Shown here: in pieces, positions 36,379-45,057 of the stretch | How positions within the stretch are numbered: position 1 is the stretch's first letter | How the letters are laid out: every line of letters begins with the position of its first letter | Assembly (NCBI GenBank): GCA_019359035.1 | Contig: JAHHIC010000063.1 | Span: forward strand, 62,001 to 126,000 | Length of the DNA stretch: 64,000 nt | Source: Scytonematopsis contorta HA4267-MV1 | GTDB taxonomy: Bacteria; Cyanobacteriota; Cyanobacteriia; Cyanobacteriales; Nostocaceae | Reading direction: 5' to 3' | Notes under the pieces: generated by a model | The model's database searches: none | What the model was told of the DNA's origin: nothing | The model's input: only the letters and a program-made list of their open reading frames with translations | Made by a program: the position numbers and the translations under genes

Positions 36379-37503
36379 TTAATGATGCAAAGTATTTAGA
36401 AGTTTCTCCACCTCAAACAAAGGAGTTTTTTCTTGGTAAATACCTCTACGCTTAAAATCTTCTATTTCTACTCGATCTTGATAGTTATCATTAAATTGAA
36501 TGTAATAAGCTACTTTCGCAGCAGCAATTTTTGCTCGCATATACTCTGGAACATAACTCATTGAATATTCAAATGCAGCATCTATGTCATTTCGAGAGAA
36601 ATAATCCATTCCATAAGAAATATTTACTACTTCCTCAGGAAGAGACTTTTTGTATTTGAAAACAATAGAATCTGCTGGAATATGATATATTGGCTCAAAA
36701 TAGTCCCTCATGACATACATACTTAAATGTATCCAAGTTGTCCAATAATATCCAAAATCTTGGTGATGTACTAAAGATAAACCTGGAATTAAATAAGGAA
36801 AGAAATTTTTAATTATACTATTAGTTAATTCCCAAGATTTCATAGCATCAATTGCTATAAATTCTATTTTCCCTCCACTCCATTTAGTTTGGGTCAAATC
36901 CGCTTTATTAACCTTAATTTTATCTTGCCAAGGGGCAATAACTTTTAAATATGCATCGAGAAAACAATCTCCTACTTGAAGTTTTGCTGCTAGGGGATTA
37001 CCGTCTAGTATTTCAGCAATATACTTATCCCAAATAAAAATATCGTAAGTATGGATACGTTCTTTTTTTTCCCGTAATTGAAAATTTTTGTCTAACCCTT
37101 TAGCTAAAGAAACAGAAAAAGAACCCAGAAAGCAACCTAGGTCTAAAATTTCTCCTTCACCTGTATAATCTTCCTTTGCGTACTGCTCCATATAATATTG
37201 GTCATCAGCTGAAGTCATACCTGTAAGGTAAGCACCTGTCGGGTCACTTTCATAGTATGGCAACGTTGTTTTACTAGTTTTTTCTTGCTGTATTAAGCCA
37301 ATATTTTTTCTCATCTTTGACACTTGTGCCCGTACTTTAAACCATTGTGTTCGCAATTTCCAAAACTTGCTGCTCTCCATTGCCCTAATTAAGGTTTTTG
37401 CTTCCTGTAAATCTATTTCTACTTGGTTTAATTTTTCTTGCAATCGCTTAATTTCAGATTGGTATTGCTCAGTTTTATCTAGCGATTTTTCCTGGTTAAT
37501 CAT
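36379..37503 (-). CDS. Methyltransferase-like protein with N-terminal coiled coil and SKFW module
   Basis: A 374-residue protein. Residues about 8-40 are a coiled coil, followed by IRAMESSKFWKLRTQWFKVR (first Trp is residue 48), then a class I methyltransferase-like fold with EILDLGCFLGSFS as a SAM motif (about 118-130), HTYDIFIWDKYI and FIAIDAMKSWELT. In this protein the SKFW module precedes the catalytic domain, whereas it is central or C-terminal in its two island relatives. Substrate unknown. It follows wzt copy 2 by 33 bases and belongs to the same run. Confidence 0.78.
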   Translation of the reverse strand: MINQEKSLDKTEQYQSEIKRLQEKLNQVEIDLQEAKTLIRAMESSKFWKLRTQWFKVRAQVSKMRKNIGLIQQEKTSKTTLPYYESDPTGAYLTGMTSADDQYYMEQYAKEDYTGEGEILDLGCFLGSFSVSLAKGLDKNFQLREKKERIHTYDIFIWDKYIAEILDGNPLAAKLQVGDCFLDAYLKVIAPWQDKIKVNKADLTQTKWSGGKIEFIAIDAMKSWELTNSIIKNFFPYLIPGLSLVHHQDFGYYWTTWIHLSMYVMRDYFEPIYHIPADSIVFKYKKSLPEEVVNISYGMDYFSRNDIDAAFEYSMSYVPEYMRAKIAAAKVAYYIQFNDNYQDRVEIEDFKRRGIYQEKTPLFEVEKLLNTLHH

Positions 37504-37536
37504 GATTTTTGGCAGTGCTTTTGGTAGAATACAACT

Positions 37537-38889
37537 TTAATGATTCTTGGATAACAACTTATTAATGTGCTGGACTTCCACAGCTACAGGTATATCAACT
37601 AATGGATAAATAGTTTTTCCTGTATCAGGAGGCAAAACTTGAAAAACCATAGCATTATCTATCCAATCAAATGTAACTGACTGATAGCTTTCTGCTCCCG
37701 CTACTGTCAAACTATAAGAGCCTGGTCGTAAAGGTAAATTAAACTTAAATTTAATTTCTATTGTTTCTCCTACAGCTAATTCTCCAATAAAATATCTTTC
37801 TTCAAAAGTATTTGTTCCTAAAATTTCATTACCATTTTTATCACAGATATAAAATCCTAGTAAACAACTCTTTAAAGGTTCATTTGCTAAGATTAGAGTT
37901 GTTAAGGTGACTTCTTCATTAAACCTAAAAATAGGACTAGAACTATCAAACTCACCTAAACTATTTAGCAACTTAATTTCTTCAATTTTCGCCTGAGCAT
38001 TACCTCTCCTAGTTTGCTTAAATTTATTTATATCTTGATATTTATCTAAATGTTCTGATTTTTTATCTGATATTTCAGCTTTCGTAACTGTTGTAGATGT
38101 ACTGTGATTTGAATTTTTTTCTCCTTTAGTTTCTGGTTCTAGTAAGCTTAGCTCTAAATCTGTCATTAATTTCATATACTCGTTAATGACTAAATTAGGT
38201 AATCCAGTCGTATAAATACTTCCGGACTCTAGCATAACGGCTGAATTACATAAAGTTTTAATCGCTCCTGAATCATGAGAAACGAATAATGTTGTAACCC
38301 CAGAATCCATTAAGGCACGCATTCGTCGCATACAACGATGTTGAAATACAACATCTCCCACTGCTAATGCTTCGTCAACAATTAAAATTTCTGGGTCTAC
38401 ATTAACTGCAACCGCAAATGCTAAACGGACAAACATCCCACTAGAATAAGTTTTTACAGGCTGCTCAATAAAATCTCCTATGTCGGCAAATGCTGCTATT
38501 AAATCATATTTGTCTTCAATTTCTTTTTGACTTAGCCCCAACAACCTAGCATTAAAAAATACATTTTGACTACCAGTAAATTCAGGATTAAAACCACTCC
38601 CCAGTTCTAGCAAAGCTGAAACCCGACCTTTTACACTAACTTCTCCTGTGGTCGCTGTTAATGTACCAGCAATAATTTGTAGCATGGTACTTTTGCCAGA
38701 ACCATTTCTACCAACGATTCCCACCGTCTGCCCTTTGGGTATTTCTAAATTAATATCCCGTAATGCCCAAAATTCATCGCAGCCCTTTTTTCCTGGTAAC
38801 AAAATTTCCTTGAGACGGTCAACAGGACGAGCATAACGTAGAAAGCACTTTGAGATATTCTTTAGGGAAATTGCAATTTCTTCTCCCAT
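37537..38889 (-). CDS. wzt: ABC transporter ATPase of polysaccharide export, Wzt type (copy 2)
   Basis: A 450-residue ATPase with Walker A GRNGSGKST, signature YSSGMFVRLAFA, Walker B ILIVDEALAVGD and a Wzt-type C-terminal glycan-binding domain (about 290-440). The first 225 residues are almost the same as copy 1 (26816-28162); the middle linker (about 240-290) differs strongly and the C-terminal domains are clearly related but diverged. It lies next to the single permease gene and is its most likely partner. As in copy 1, AGGAGG precedes the ATG by 15 bases. Confidence 0.94.
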   Translation of the reverse strand: MGEEIAISLKNISKCFLRYARPVDRLKEILLPGKKGCDEFWALRDINLEIPKGQTVGIVGRNGSGKSTMLQIIAGTLTATTGEVSVKGRVSALLELGSGFNPEFTGSQNVFFNARLLGLSQKEIEDKYDLIAAFADIGDFIEQPVKTYSSGMFVRLAFAVAVNVDPEILIVDEALAVGDVVFQHRCMRRMRALMDSGVTTLFVSHDSGAIKTLCNSAVMLESGSIYTTGLPNLVINEYMKLMTDLELSLLEPETKGEKNSNHSTSTTVTKAEISDKKSEHLDKYQDINKFKQTRRGNAQAKIEEIKLLNSLGEFDSSSPIFRFNEEVTLTTLILANEPLKSCLLGFYICDKNGNEILGTNTFEERYFIGELAVGETIEIKFKFNLPLRPGSYSLTVAGAESYQSVTFDWIDNAMVFQVLPPDTGKTIYPLVDIPVAVEVQHINKLLSKNH

Positions 38890-39107
38890 GTCTGTGGCTT
38901 TAATCCTCCTAAACTTCTACACAATTCATTAACACTCTTATTTTCTCAAAATGTTACTCCACTACCAAAATCATATGACTTAAGTAAAGCTTACTCAGCA
39001 TTTGTGTCTAAACTTACTTATGTGATAGAAATATCTTGACACTAAAAAGTTCCCTTTTTTGACCTCTAGGTGTTAAGATTTATAGCCCAATTTTAATTCA
39101 AAAATAA

Positions 39108-39956
39108 TTACAACACATCAGCAAATGCTGGCCGTAAGCGTCGATAACAGGATAATCCCAGGTAAAATACTATAAGTGATATCAACCACACAATACCCCA
39201 CTGACCCCAGTGTTTAACTTCTCCTACCAATACTAAATCGCGATACAATTCACCAATAGTCGCCATTGGATTCACCCAAAATATTAAGTCTCGCCACTGT
39301 TCAGGAATCGCGGAAACAGGATATACTAAGGGTGTTAGATAAAACCAAAGATTGATTACCACATTTAATGTCTGCGGGACATCTCGCAAAAAGACCGTTA
39401 ATCCGGCTGCAAAATAACCAAGACCTGCTGTAAACAATAGTTGTGGTATCCACACTAAAGGTAGCAGTGCCATAGTAATATGTAATGTCTTAGTAATTAT
39501 TCCCACAAACACAATCAACGCCATTAATCCTAAAGAACTTTCGATAAACGATGATAGAATAGACACTAGTGGTAATAATGACAAAGGAAACACCACTTTT
39601 TTTACTAAGTTCGGCTGGTAAATCACACTGGAAGCAGACTGTTGTAAGCCACCAGTAAAAGCTATCCAAGGAAGTAACCCAGCAAATAACCACAGCCCAA
39701 ATGTTAAACTTTGGTCTGCTGGTAAACCCTTAAGACTTAGTCTTACTTTTAACACTATCGAAAATACGTATGTGTAAATTAGTAATTGCGATAGTTGATT
39801 TAGTAACGGCCATAAATTACCTAATATAGAACCTTTGTAACGTGCTTCTAAATCTCGGCGTACCATAGTTCTCAGCAAATCGAACTTTGCCAACACCTGC
39901 TCAGAAATAGGCAAATATCGCCGCAATTCTCTCGAAAGGCTAACTCCTTGTCTCAT
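39108..39956 (-). CDS. wzm: ABC-2 type polysaccharide export permease, Wzm type
   Basis: Membrane channel subunit of the exporter, 282 residues with six membrane helices. The N-terminal cytoplasmic part has DLLRTMVRRDLEARYKGSILG (in parts), the gate-helix signature of Wzm/RfbA/TagG permeases, and the C-terminal half has YLTPLVYPVSAIPEQWR and NPMATIGELYRDLV. It is the first gene of the long minus-strand run of the island, and 218 bases separate it from wzt copy 2. It is the only permease seen for two Wzt ATPases. Confidence 0.93.
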   Translation of the reverse strand: MRQGVSLSRELRRYLPISEQVLAKFDLLRTMVRRDLEARYKGSILGNLWPLLNQLSQLLIYTYVFSIVLKVRLSLKGLPADQSLTFGLWLFAGLLPWIAFTGGLQQSASSVIYQPNLVKKVVFPLSLLPLVSILSSFIESSLGLMALIVFVGIITKTLHITMALLPLVWIPQLLFTAGLGYFAAGLTVFLRDVPQTLNVVINLWFYLTPLVYPVSAIPEQWRDLIFWVNPMATIGELYRDLVLVGEVKHWGQWGIVWLISLIVFYLGLSCYRRLRPAFADVL

Positions 39957-40148
39957 AGCTCCTCACATAAACAGCACTTTCGCCTTCCCTAGCCACACAA
40001 TAACTTTATTCTTTATAGGAAGTTAGTTTTTTTATTGTTCCAGGTAATTTTAGTCAAACAGGATACTTTTTTGTTAAGTATTAGACTAGATAAACGAGGT
40101 GATTTTATCATAAAATCTACCCTCTGTCATTGTGAAGATTATAAACTA

Positions 40149-40183
40149 CCCATTCCCCACTCCCCATTCCCCGCTCCCCATTT
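40149..40183. repeat. Short tandem repeat array, CCCCATT/CCCCACT
   Basis: Five heptamer units between the divergent wzm and petP-like genes, marking the right edge of the glycan island. Confidence 0.88.
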
Positions 40184-40226
40184 TTCATATACACTGAGTC
40201 TTGGTTGATTCTTAAAGAGAGCAGGA

Positions 40227-40421
40227 ATGGAAATCGGACAGCGAGTTAAGGTATACCGTTTGCGCGATCGCGTATCTAATGCAATTGCTCAAAAGCTGGG
40301 AAAAGTCGGTACCATCGAAGGTTATAAAGTGACCGACGGTATGGGAGTTGGCGTAGTAGTCAAGTTTGAGGACAATTCAGCCACTTGGTTTTTTGAAGAT
40401 GAAATCAAAGTAGTGCAATAG
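40227..40421 (+). CDS. petP: PetP-like small cytochrome b6f-associated protein (DUF2862)
   Basis: A 64-residue soluble protein beginning MEIGQRVKVYRLRDRVS, with VGTIEGYK, GVGVVVKFEDNS and ending TWFFEDEIKVV. This is the DUF2862 family whose Synechocystis member (Ssr2998) is PetP, a peripheral subunit that stabilises cytochrome b6f. The SH3-like beta pattern and length fit. AGCAGGA precedes the ATG by about 2-8 bases. It contains a HIP1 octamer at about 40264. It precedes the Get3-like gene and chlG on the same strand, all photosynthesis-linked or candidates for it. Confidence 0.88.
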   Translation: MEIGQRVKVYRLRDRVSNAIAQKLGKVGTIEGYKVTDGMGVGVVVKFEDNSATWFFEDEIKVVQ

Positions 40422-40492
40422 GAAGAAGCTATACCGACAAAGCGAGTGCTAAGTTGGAATGGAAAAAATCGGCGGTAATTGGAAACTAAGCC

Positions 40493-41599
40493 ATGAGCCT
40501 AATATTGACATTTTTGGGCGTCGATACTCGCAGTAAAATTGCGATTGCCGCCGCCAAAGCGATGGCTTCTCAAGGAAAACGGGTGCTTCTAGCAGCAACA
40601 GCATCTCCCAAGTTGCAAACCCTGCTAGGGGTTCCCCTTACTCCAGACCCTCAGGAAATAGCGGCCAACTTGCAAGTAGTGCAGTTGCAAACAAGCGTAT
40701 TAATAGAACGTGGATGGGAAGAAATCAAAAAACTAGAGGCACAATACCTCAAATCTCCCATCATGAAGGAAGTCTACGGTCAAGAATTACCAGTATTGCC
40801 CGGTATGGACAGTGCATTAGTACTCAACGCTCTTCGTCTATACGACGATAGTGGTAAATATGACGTAATAATCTACGACTCTTCCGGAGACTCTTCTACA
40901 TTACGGATGTTTGGCATAGCAGAATCAATAAGTTGGTACGTAAGACGATTTAGGCAACTGTTCGTCAACTCCGACCTAGGTAAAACCATCACCGAATCTC
41001 CACTAATTCAACCATTAATCAGCAGCTTGTTTAACGTCAACTGGACATCAGATAACTTTTCAGCCCCCACCAATCAAATAAACGAATTCCTAGATAAAGG
41101 AAAAGCCGCACTTAGCGACCCAAAACGAGCAGCCGCGTTCTTGGTCACAACCGACGACCCAGCAGAAATAGCAAATGCGCGTTACCTTTGGGGTAGTGCT
41201 CAACAAGTAGGTCTAACAGTAGGGGGAGTAATAGCAGTATCCCCATCCCTAACCGTAAACTTGTCAGAAGCCTTATCACAAGAATTCGCACCCCTACCAA
41301 TAAGCTTAGTTGGGGACACTAATAGTAGAGAATTGCAAGGGCTGATAGAAAACCTACCCGACTTTGCATCTCAAGCACAACAAGCACCCAGACCCATAGA
41401 AATAGACATTAACGGTCGTCAGGTACGCTTATTCCTACCTGGATTCGACAAAAAACAAGTAAAACTCACTCAATCCGGACCCGAAGTCACCATAGAAGCA
41501 GGCGACCAAAGACGTAATATATTCTTACCACCCGCTTTAAGTGGCAGACCCGTAACAGGAGCGAAATTTCAGAATCAATATTTGGTAATTTCGTTTTAG
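40493..41599 (+). CDS. Get3/ArsA-like protein with C-terminal alpha-crystallin-like domain and degenerate P-loop
   Basis: A 368-residue ArsA/Get3-fold protein. The N-terminus LILTFLGVDTRSKIAIAAAKAMA aligns with the first strand and helix of Get3, but the place of GKGGVGKTT is taken by GVDTRSKI, so no Walker A is visible. The switch region VIIYDSSGDSSTLRMF is likewise altered from DTAPTGHTLR. Residues about 300-368 match the small-heat-shock-like domain at the end of cyanobacterial Get3d/ArsA proteins (VRLFLPGFDKKQVKL, NQYLVISF). It may be a non-ATPase paralogue acting in membrane-protein handling. It lies between petP and chlG, same strand. Confidence 0.78.
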   Translation: MSLILTFLGVDTRSKIAIAAAKAMASQGKRVLLAATASPKLQTLLGVPLTPDPQEIAANLQVVQLQTSVLIERGWEEIKKLEAQYLKSPIMKEVYGQELPVLPGMDSALVLNALRLYDDSGKYDVIIYDSSGDSSTLRMFGIAESISWYVRRFRQLFVNSDLGKTITESPLIQPLISSLFNVNWTSDNFSAPTNQINEFLDKGKAALSDPKRAAAFLVTTDDPAEIANARYLWGSAQQVGLTVGGVIAVSPSLTVNLSEALSQEFAPLPISLVGDTNSRELQGLIENLPDFASQAQQAPRPIEIDINGRQVRLFLPGFDKKQVKLTQSGPEVTIEAGDQRRNIFLPPALSGRPVTGAKFQNQYLVISF

Positions 41600-41616
41600 A
41601 GAATAGCTAACAATTC

Positions 41617-41729
41617 GTAGGTTGGGTCGAGGAACGAGACCCAACAATTTTTTATAAGTAATTTATTGTATGTAATGTTGGGTTATGGCGAGGCGCCACG
41701 CTTCGCGAACGTTCCTCAACCCAACCTAC
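41617..41729. repeat. GTAGGTTGGGT inverted-repeat element (113 bp)
   Basis: The ends GTAGGTTGGGTCGAGGAAC and GTTCCTCAACCCAACCTAC are inverted repeats with 18 of 19 bases matching. Internal ACCCAACA and TGTTGGGTT copies and a GCGCCACGCTTCGCGAACG fragment are nested inside. A shorter relative is at 63490-63563. It lies directly before chlG and creates a spurious 21-codon extension of its frame. Confidence 0.82.
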
Positions 41730-41747
41730 TATTACCAACAGTCAGCT

Positions 41748-42743
41748 ATGTCCATCACCCCAACCCCAACCCCAGATTCTAACAATACAGCCGACCGTAG
41801 CGCCAAAACCCGCCAAATCTTAGGAATGAAAGGTGCTGCAACAGGCGATACCTCTATTTGGAAAATCCGTTTACAGTTAATGAAGCCCATCACTTGGATA
41901 CCCCTAATGTGGGGTGTAATTTGTGGTGCAGCATCCTCAGGGGACTTTACTTGGTCTTTAGAAAACGTCCTCAAGTCATTAACCTGTATGTTGCTGTCAG
42001 GTCCATTGCTGACAGGATATACCCAAACTGTCAACGAATTTTATGACAGAGAAATCGATGCCATCAACGAACCCTACCGTCCTATACCCTCAGGTGCAAT
42101 TGCTTTACCCCAAGTAATAACCCAAATTTACATATTACTTATTGCTGGGATAGGTTTAGCATTTGTCCTCGACCAGTGGGTTGGTCATGACTTCCCCACC
42201 ATTACAGTCATGGCAATTTTTGGTTCGTTTATCGCTTATATCTATTCTGCTCCACCCCTCAAGCTCAAACAAAACGGTTGGTTAGGAAGCTACGCCCTAG
42301 GAGCTAGCTACATCGCCTTACCTTGGTGTTGCGGTCACGCCTTATTTGGTGACCTAAATTGGAAAATCGTTATTCTCACAGTAATTTATAGCTTCGCCGG
42401 CTTAGGTATCGCCATCGTTAATGACTTCAAGAGCGTCGAAGGAGATAAACAACTAGGGCTAAAATCACTACCAGTAATGTTTGGTGTGACTACAGCAGCT
42501 TGGATTTGCGTTATTATGATTGACCTATTCCAAGCTGGAATAGCAGGATATCTAGTTTATATCCATGAGAAATTGTACGCGGTGATTTTATTACTCCTAG
42601 TAATACCGCAAATCACTTTTCAAGATATGTACTTTCTGCGCGACCCTCTAAAGAATGACGTGAAATACCAAGCTAGCGCTCAGCCCTTCCTAGTTTTGGG
42701 AATGCTGGTTACAGGTCTAGCCCTAGGTCATAGTGGTGTTTAA
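41748..42743 (+). CDS. chlG: Chlorophyll synthase
   Basis: Membrane UbiA-family prenyltransferase that attaches a phytyl/geranylgeranyl chain to chlorophyllide. It has 331 residues and about nine helices. The first Asp-rich motif appears as NEFYDREIDAINEPYRPIPSG (in parts) and the second as NDFKSVEGDKQLGLKSLP, both characteristic of ChlG. ATG 41748 begins MSITPTPTPDSN; upstream in-frame codons translate the inverted-repeat element and are excluded. The gene ends in a convergent pair with the membrane protein at 42833. Confidence 0.95.
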   Translation: MSITPTPTPDSNNTADRSAKTRQILGMKGAATGDTSIWKIRLQLMKPITWIPLMWGVICGAASSGDFTWSLENVLKSLTCMLLSGPLLTGYTQTVNEFYDREIDAINEPYRPIPSGAIALPQVITQIYILLIAGIGLAFVLDQWVGHDFPTITVMAIFGSFIAYIYSAPPLKLKQNGWLGSYALGASYIALPWCCGHALFGDLNWKIVILTVIYSFAGLGIAIVNDFKSVEGDKQLGLKSLPVMFGVTTAAWICVIMIDLFQAGIAGYLVYIHEKLYAVILLLLVIPQITFQDMYFLRDPLKNDVKYQASAQPFLVLGMLVTGLALGHSGV

Positions 42744-42782
42744 TAACACATAACTTAGTGAGTAGTTAAGAGTTAACATGGT

Positions 42783-42827
42783 GGCGCATAAAAGCTTTCT
42801 TTGTGGGATAGCGAATACGAATGCGCC
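42783..42827. terminator. Possible bidirectional terminator between convergent genes
   Basis: GGCGCAT (42783-42789) and ATGCGCC (42821-42827) pair around a 31-base loop, followed by CCATTTTAATT. The loop is long, so this is tentative. Confidence 0.35.
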
Positions 42828-42832
42828 CCATT

Positions 42833-44707
42833 TTAATTAAGAAGTTGGCGCAACTGAGGTACTCTACAAATCACTACTTCACGTCCTGCAATTGTGCCAG
42901 CGTTTTCCCACTTTTCTTGACATACTGTCTTCACGCTACTCTTAGTTGATTCATTTTTATAACCAATAAATACGGGCTGCATCCTTCTAATATTTTGGGA
43001 ATTAACTCGTTTTAAAGCTAAAAAAACATGTTTCTTGTTATAAATACGTTTATCTTCTTCAACTGAAATATTTCTGAATCGCAATTCATTTGCTGGATAC
43101 ACCAACCTGTCGGTATACCATACTAGTTCTGGAGGCACTATATTTACAATTAAACTTTGGGGTAAAAATTGTGCTGGAGATATTGAAAAATCTGGTTTTG
43201 GGTCTGCAATTGGCAATTCGTTTGCAGCAATATTTTTGGATATTATCACTCCTAGCTCTTGATTTAAAAAGTTAGTATTACCTGCAAATTTTGTGACTTC
43301 AATCACGGTACAACTGTATACAACTGACAGTCCTATAACTAGAATTCCTAATGTCAAATATCTATTAAAAAATTTAGTTTTGCTTTTGATGAAATTAACT
43401 AAGACAATTAAAGGTAGAATTAATACACTAAAAGTAATTGGTAGTGCCATTTTAAAAGCAGAAAAGGTATGTACCATCGAGTGCTGCTTTAATAATATAA
43501 GTTGTAAAAATGGGATTAAAAATAATAATAAATAAGTATAAATGACGTTATTCTTATATATACTTTTACTCCAAACATCATGAAGCATTAATATCCATAG
43601 TAATATAAGTATTAAAACAATTGTTAAATCTATGAAATTTATAGAGGTTAATATTTTAAAATCTAGGTCAATGATTTGTAATCTACTTTGTATTAATTTG
43701 GGAAAGTAAGGAATCCAGTGATTTACAATACGGAAAAGCATAGTGAATAAACTCAATTCTTCTCCTGTTAAGTCGTCTCTTGAACCACTTCTACCCCAAT
43801 ATTTATCTAGAAGTATATTAAATCCATTATTGTAATAGATAAGTTGAACTGTAAATATGATTGCAATAATTAAATTACCTAAAAATATAAATTTAATAGA
43901 ATCACAATATTTATATATAAATAATTTAAATGATAACCCTTTTTTTTGTTTTTCTATCCAGCCATTCAAAAATACTATTGAAAAAATTACTGCGACTGCG
44001 ACCCAACTGTACCAATCAATTCCACAAGCCAAAAAAGATACAAGTAACAGTAAAAATTGATGATATACAGATATTTTTTGCAACCGAAACTTACATTTTA
44101 ATAAAATTAAGAATAATGCATAGATTGGTAGTAAAACCGCTTGGTCGCTAAAGTAAACGTTTTGAGTCCAGTACATCACTGGAGGTGTAAACATCCATCC
44201 CAACAGCCCTAAAAACGCGATTAATCTTTTATTTAATTCTGATAACCTTTTATCAGTAGTCAATTTTATGATTTCTAAAAACAGATAATAAATAACAATT
44301 CCAATAACTAATCGATTAAATATTAAATGATAGCTTTGTAAGAATTCGACATTCAAGCTATTAGATAAATGCAATAATTGTAAAATTTTGAAAGTGACGT
44401 ATGGCAAAATCAACCAGAAACTTGGGTAACTTAAATAAAGCCCTTCATATTTTTCCAGTATTCTTAAATTTAAATCCTCTAATTCATAACTTTTAGGTAG
44501 AAAAATAGAACATCCTAAAAGCTTCCAAAAACCCCATTCTTCAAACGCTCTCATACTTACGAGAGTATGTCCAGTCAGCCATTCAAAATTAGCACCTAAA
44601 GGTCGGTTAAATATTGAGCTAGAAATGTAAACACTCACTAACCACAAGATAAATATTAAGCCTATTTCAACAGCAAATTTCCTACTCAAATGAACTTTAA
44701 ATTTCAT
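42833..44707 (-). CDS. Multi-pass membrane protein, possible GT-C-type enzyme, function unknown
   Basis: A 624-residue protein with roughly eleven membrane helices in the first 460 residues and a soluble C-terminal domain of about 140 residues with several Pro and charged residues. FNRPLGANFEWLTGHTL near residue 40 and VYFSDQAVLLP near residue 190 are polar patches inside hydrophobic sequence that could be an active site, but no known family is recognised. ATG 44707 is chosen because AAGG stands 8 bases before it; ATG 44725 is possible. It is AT-rich like the GT-C gene of the island but lies outside it, beyond chlG. Confidence 0.62.
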   Translation of the reverse strand: MKFKVHLSRKFAVEIGLIFILWLVSVYISSSIFNRPLGANFEWLTGHTLVSMRAFEEWGFWKLLGCSIFLPKSYELEDLNLRILEKYEGLYLSYPSFWLILPYVTFKILQLLHLSNSLNVEFLQSYHLIFNRLVIGIVIYYLFLEIIKLTTDKRLSELNKRLIAFLGLLGWMFTPPVMYWTQNVYFSDQAVLLPIYALFLILLKCKFRLQKISVYHQFLLLLVSFLACGIDWYSWVAVAVIFSIVFLNGWIEKQKKGLSFKLFIYKYCDSIKFIFLGNLIIAIIFTVQLIYYNNGFNILLDKYWGRSGSRDDLTGEELSLFTMLFRIVNHWIPYFPKLIQSRLQIIDLDFKILTSINFIDLTIVLILILLWILMLHDVWSKSIYKNNVIYTYLLLFLIPFLQLILLKQHSMVHTFSAFKMALPITFSVLILPLIVLVNFIKSKTKFFNRYLTLGILVIGLSVVYSCTVIEVTKFAGNTNFLNQELGVIISKNIAANELPIADPKPDFSISPAQFLPQSLIVNIVPPELVWYTDRLVYPANELRFRNISVEEDKRIYNKKHVFLALKRVNSQNIRRMQPVFIGYKNESTKSSVKTVCQEKWENAGTIAGREVVICRVPQLRQLLN

Positions 44708-45057
44708 TAGTATTGCCTTAAGCATTAAAATATAAAACTATAATTTATCAAGTAGCCATTATAAAATACCACACTTTGATTTCTTTTAATTATCCAGCAA
44801 TTATTATTTTTTAGTATCGGTTTAGCCACAGGTTACAACGTTATCTAAGTATATACTTCTTTAGCAGGAAGTTAAGAGCCAATAACAAGAGTAAAAAAGA
44901 GTTAAAAGAGACTTCAACTGCCCCAAAAGCACCTATCCTAAAACTATAGGGAAAAAGAAGCTCTAACAAAAAGGACACACCACACATTTGGGAGCTATTC
45001 CAGAGGTTCTGCCTGCTAGACCTTATTTAAAGGGATATCATTAGCAACCTCATTAGT
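44708..45057. other. Divergent intergenic region, no gene seen
   Basis: 350 AT-rich bases between two divergent genes, without tandem repeats or a convincing hairpin. It should contain both promoters; I cannot pick them out. Confidence 0.4.
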
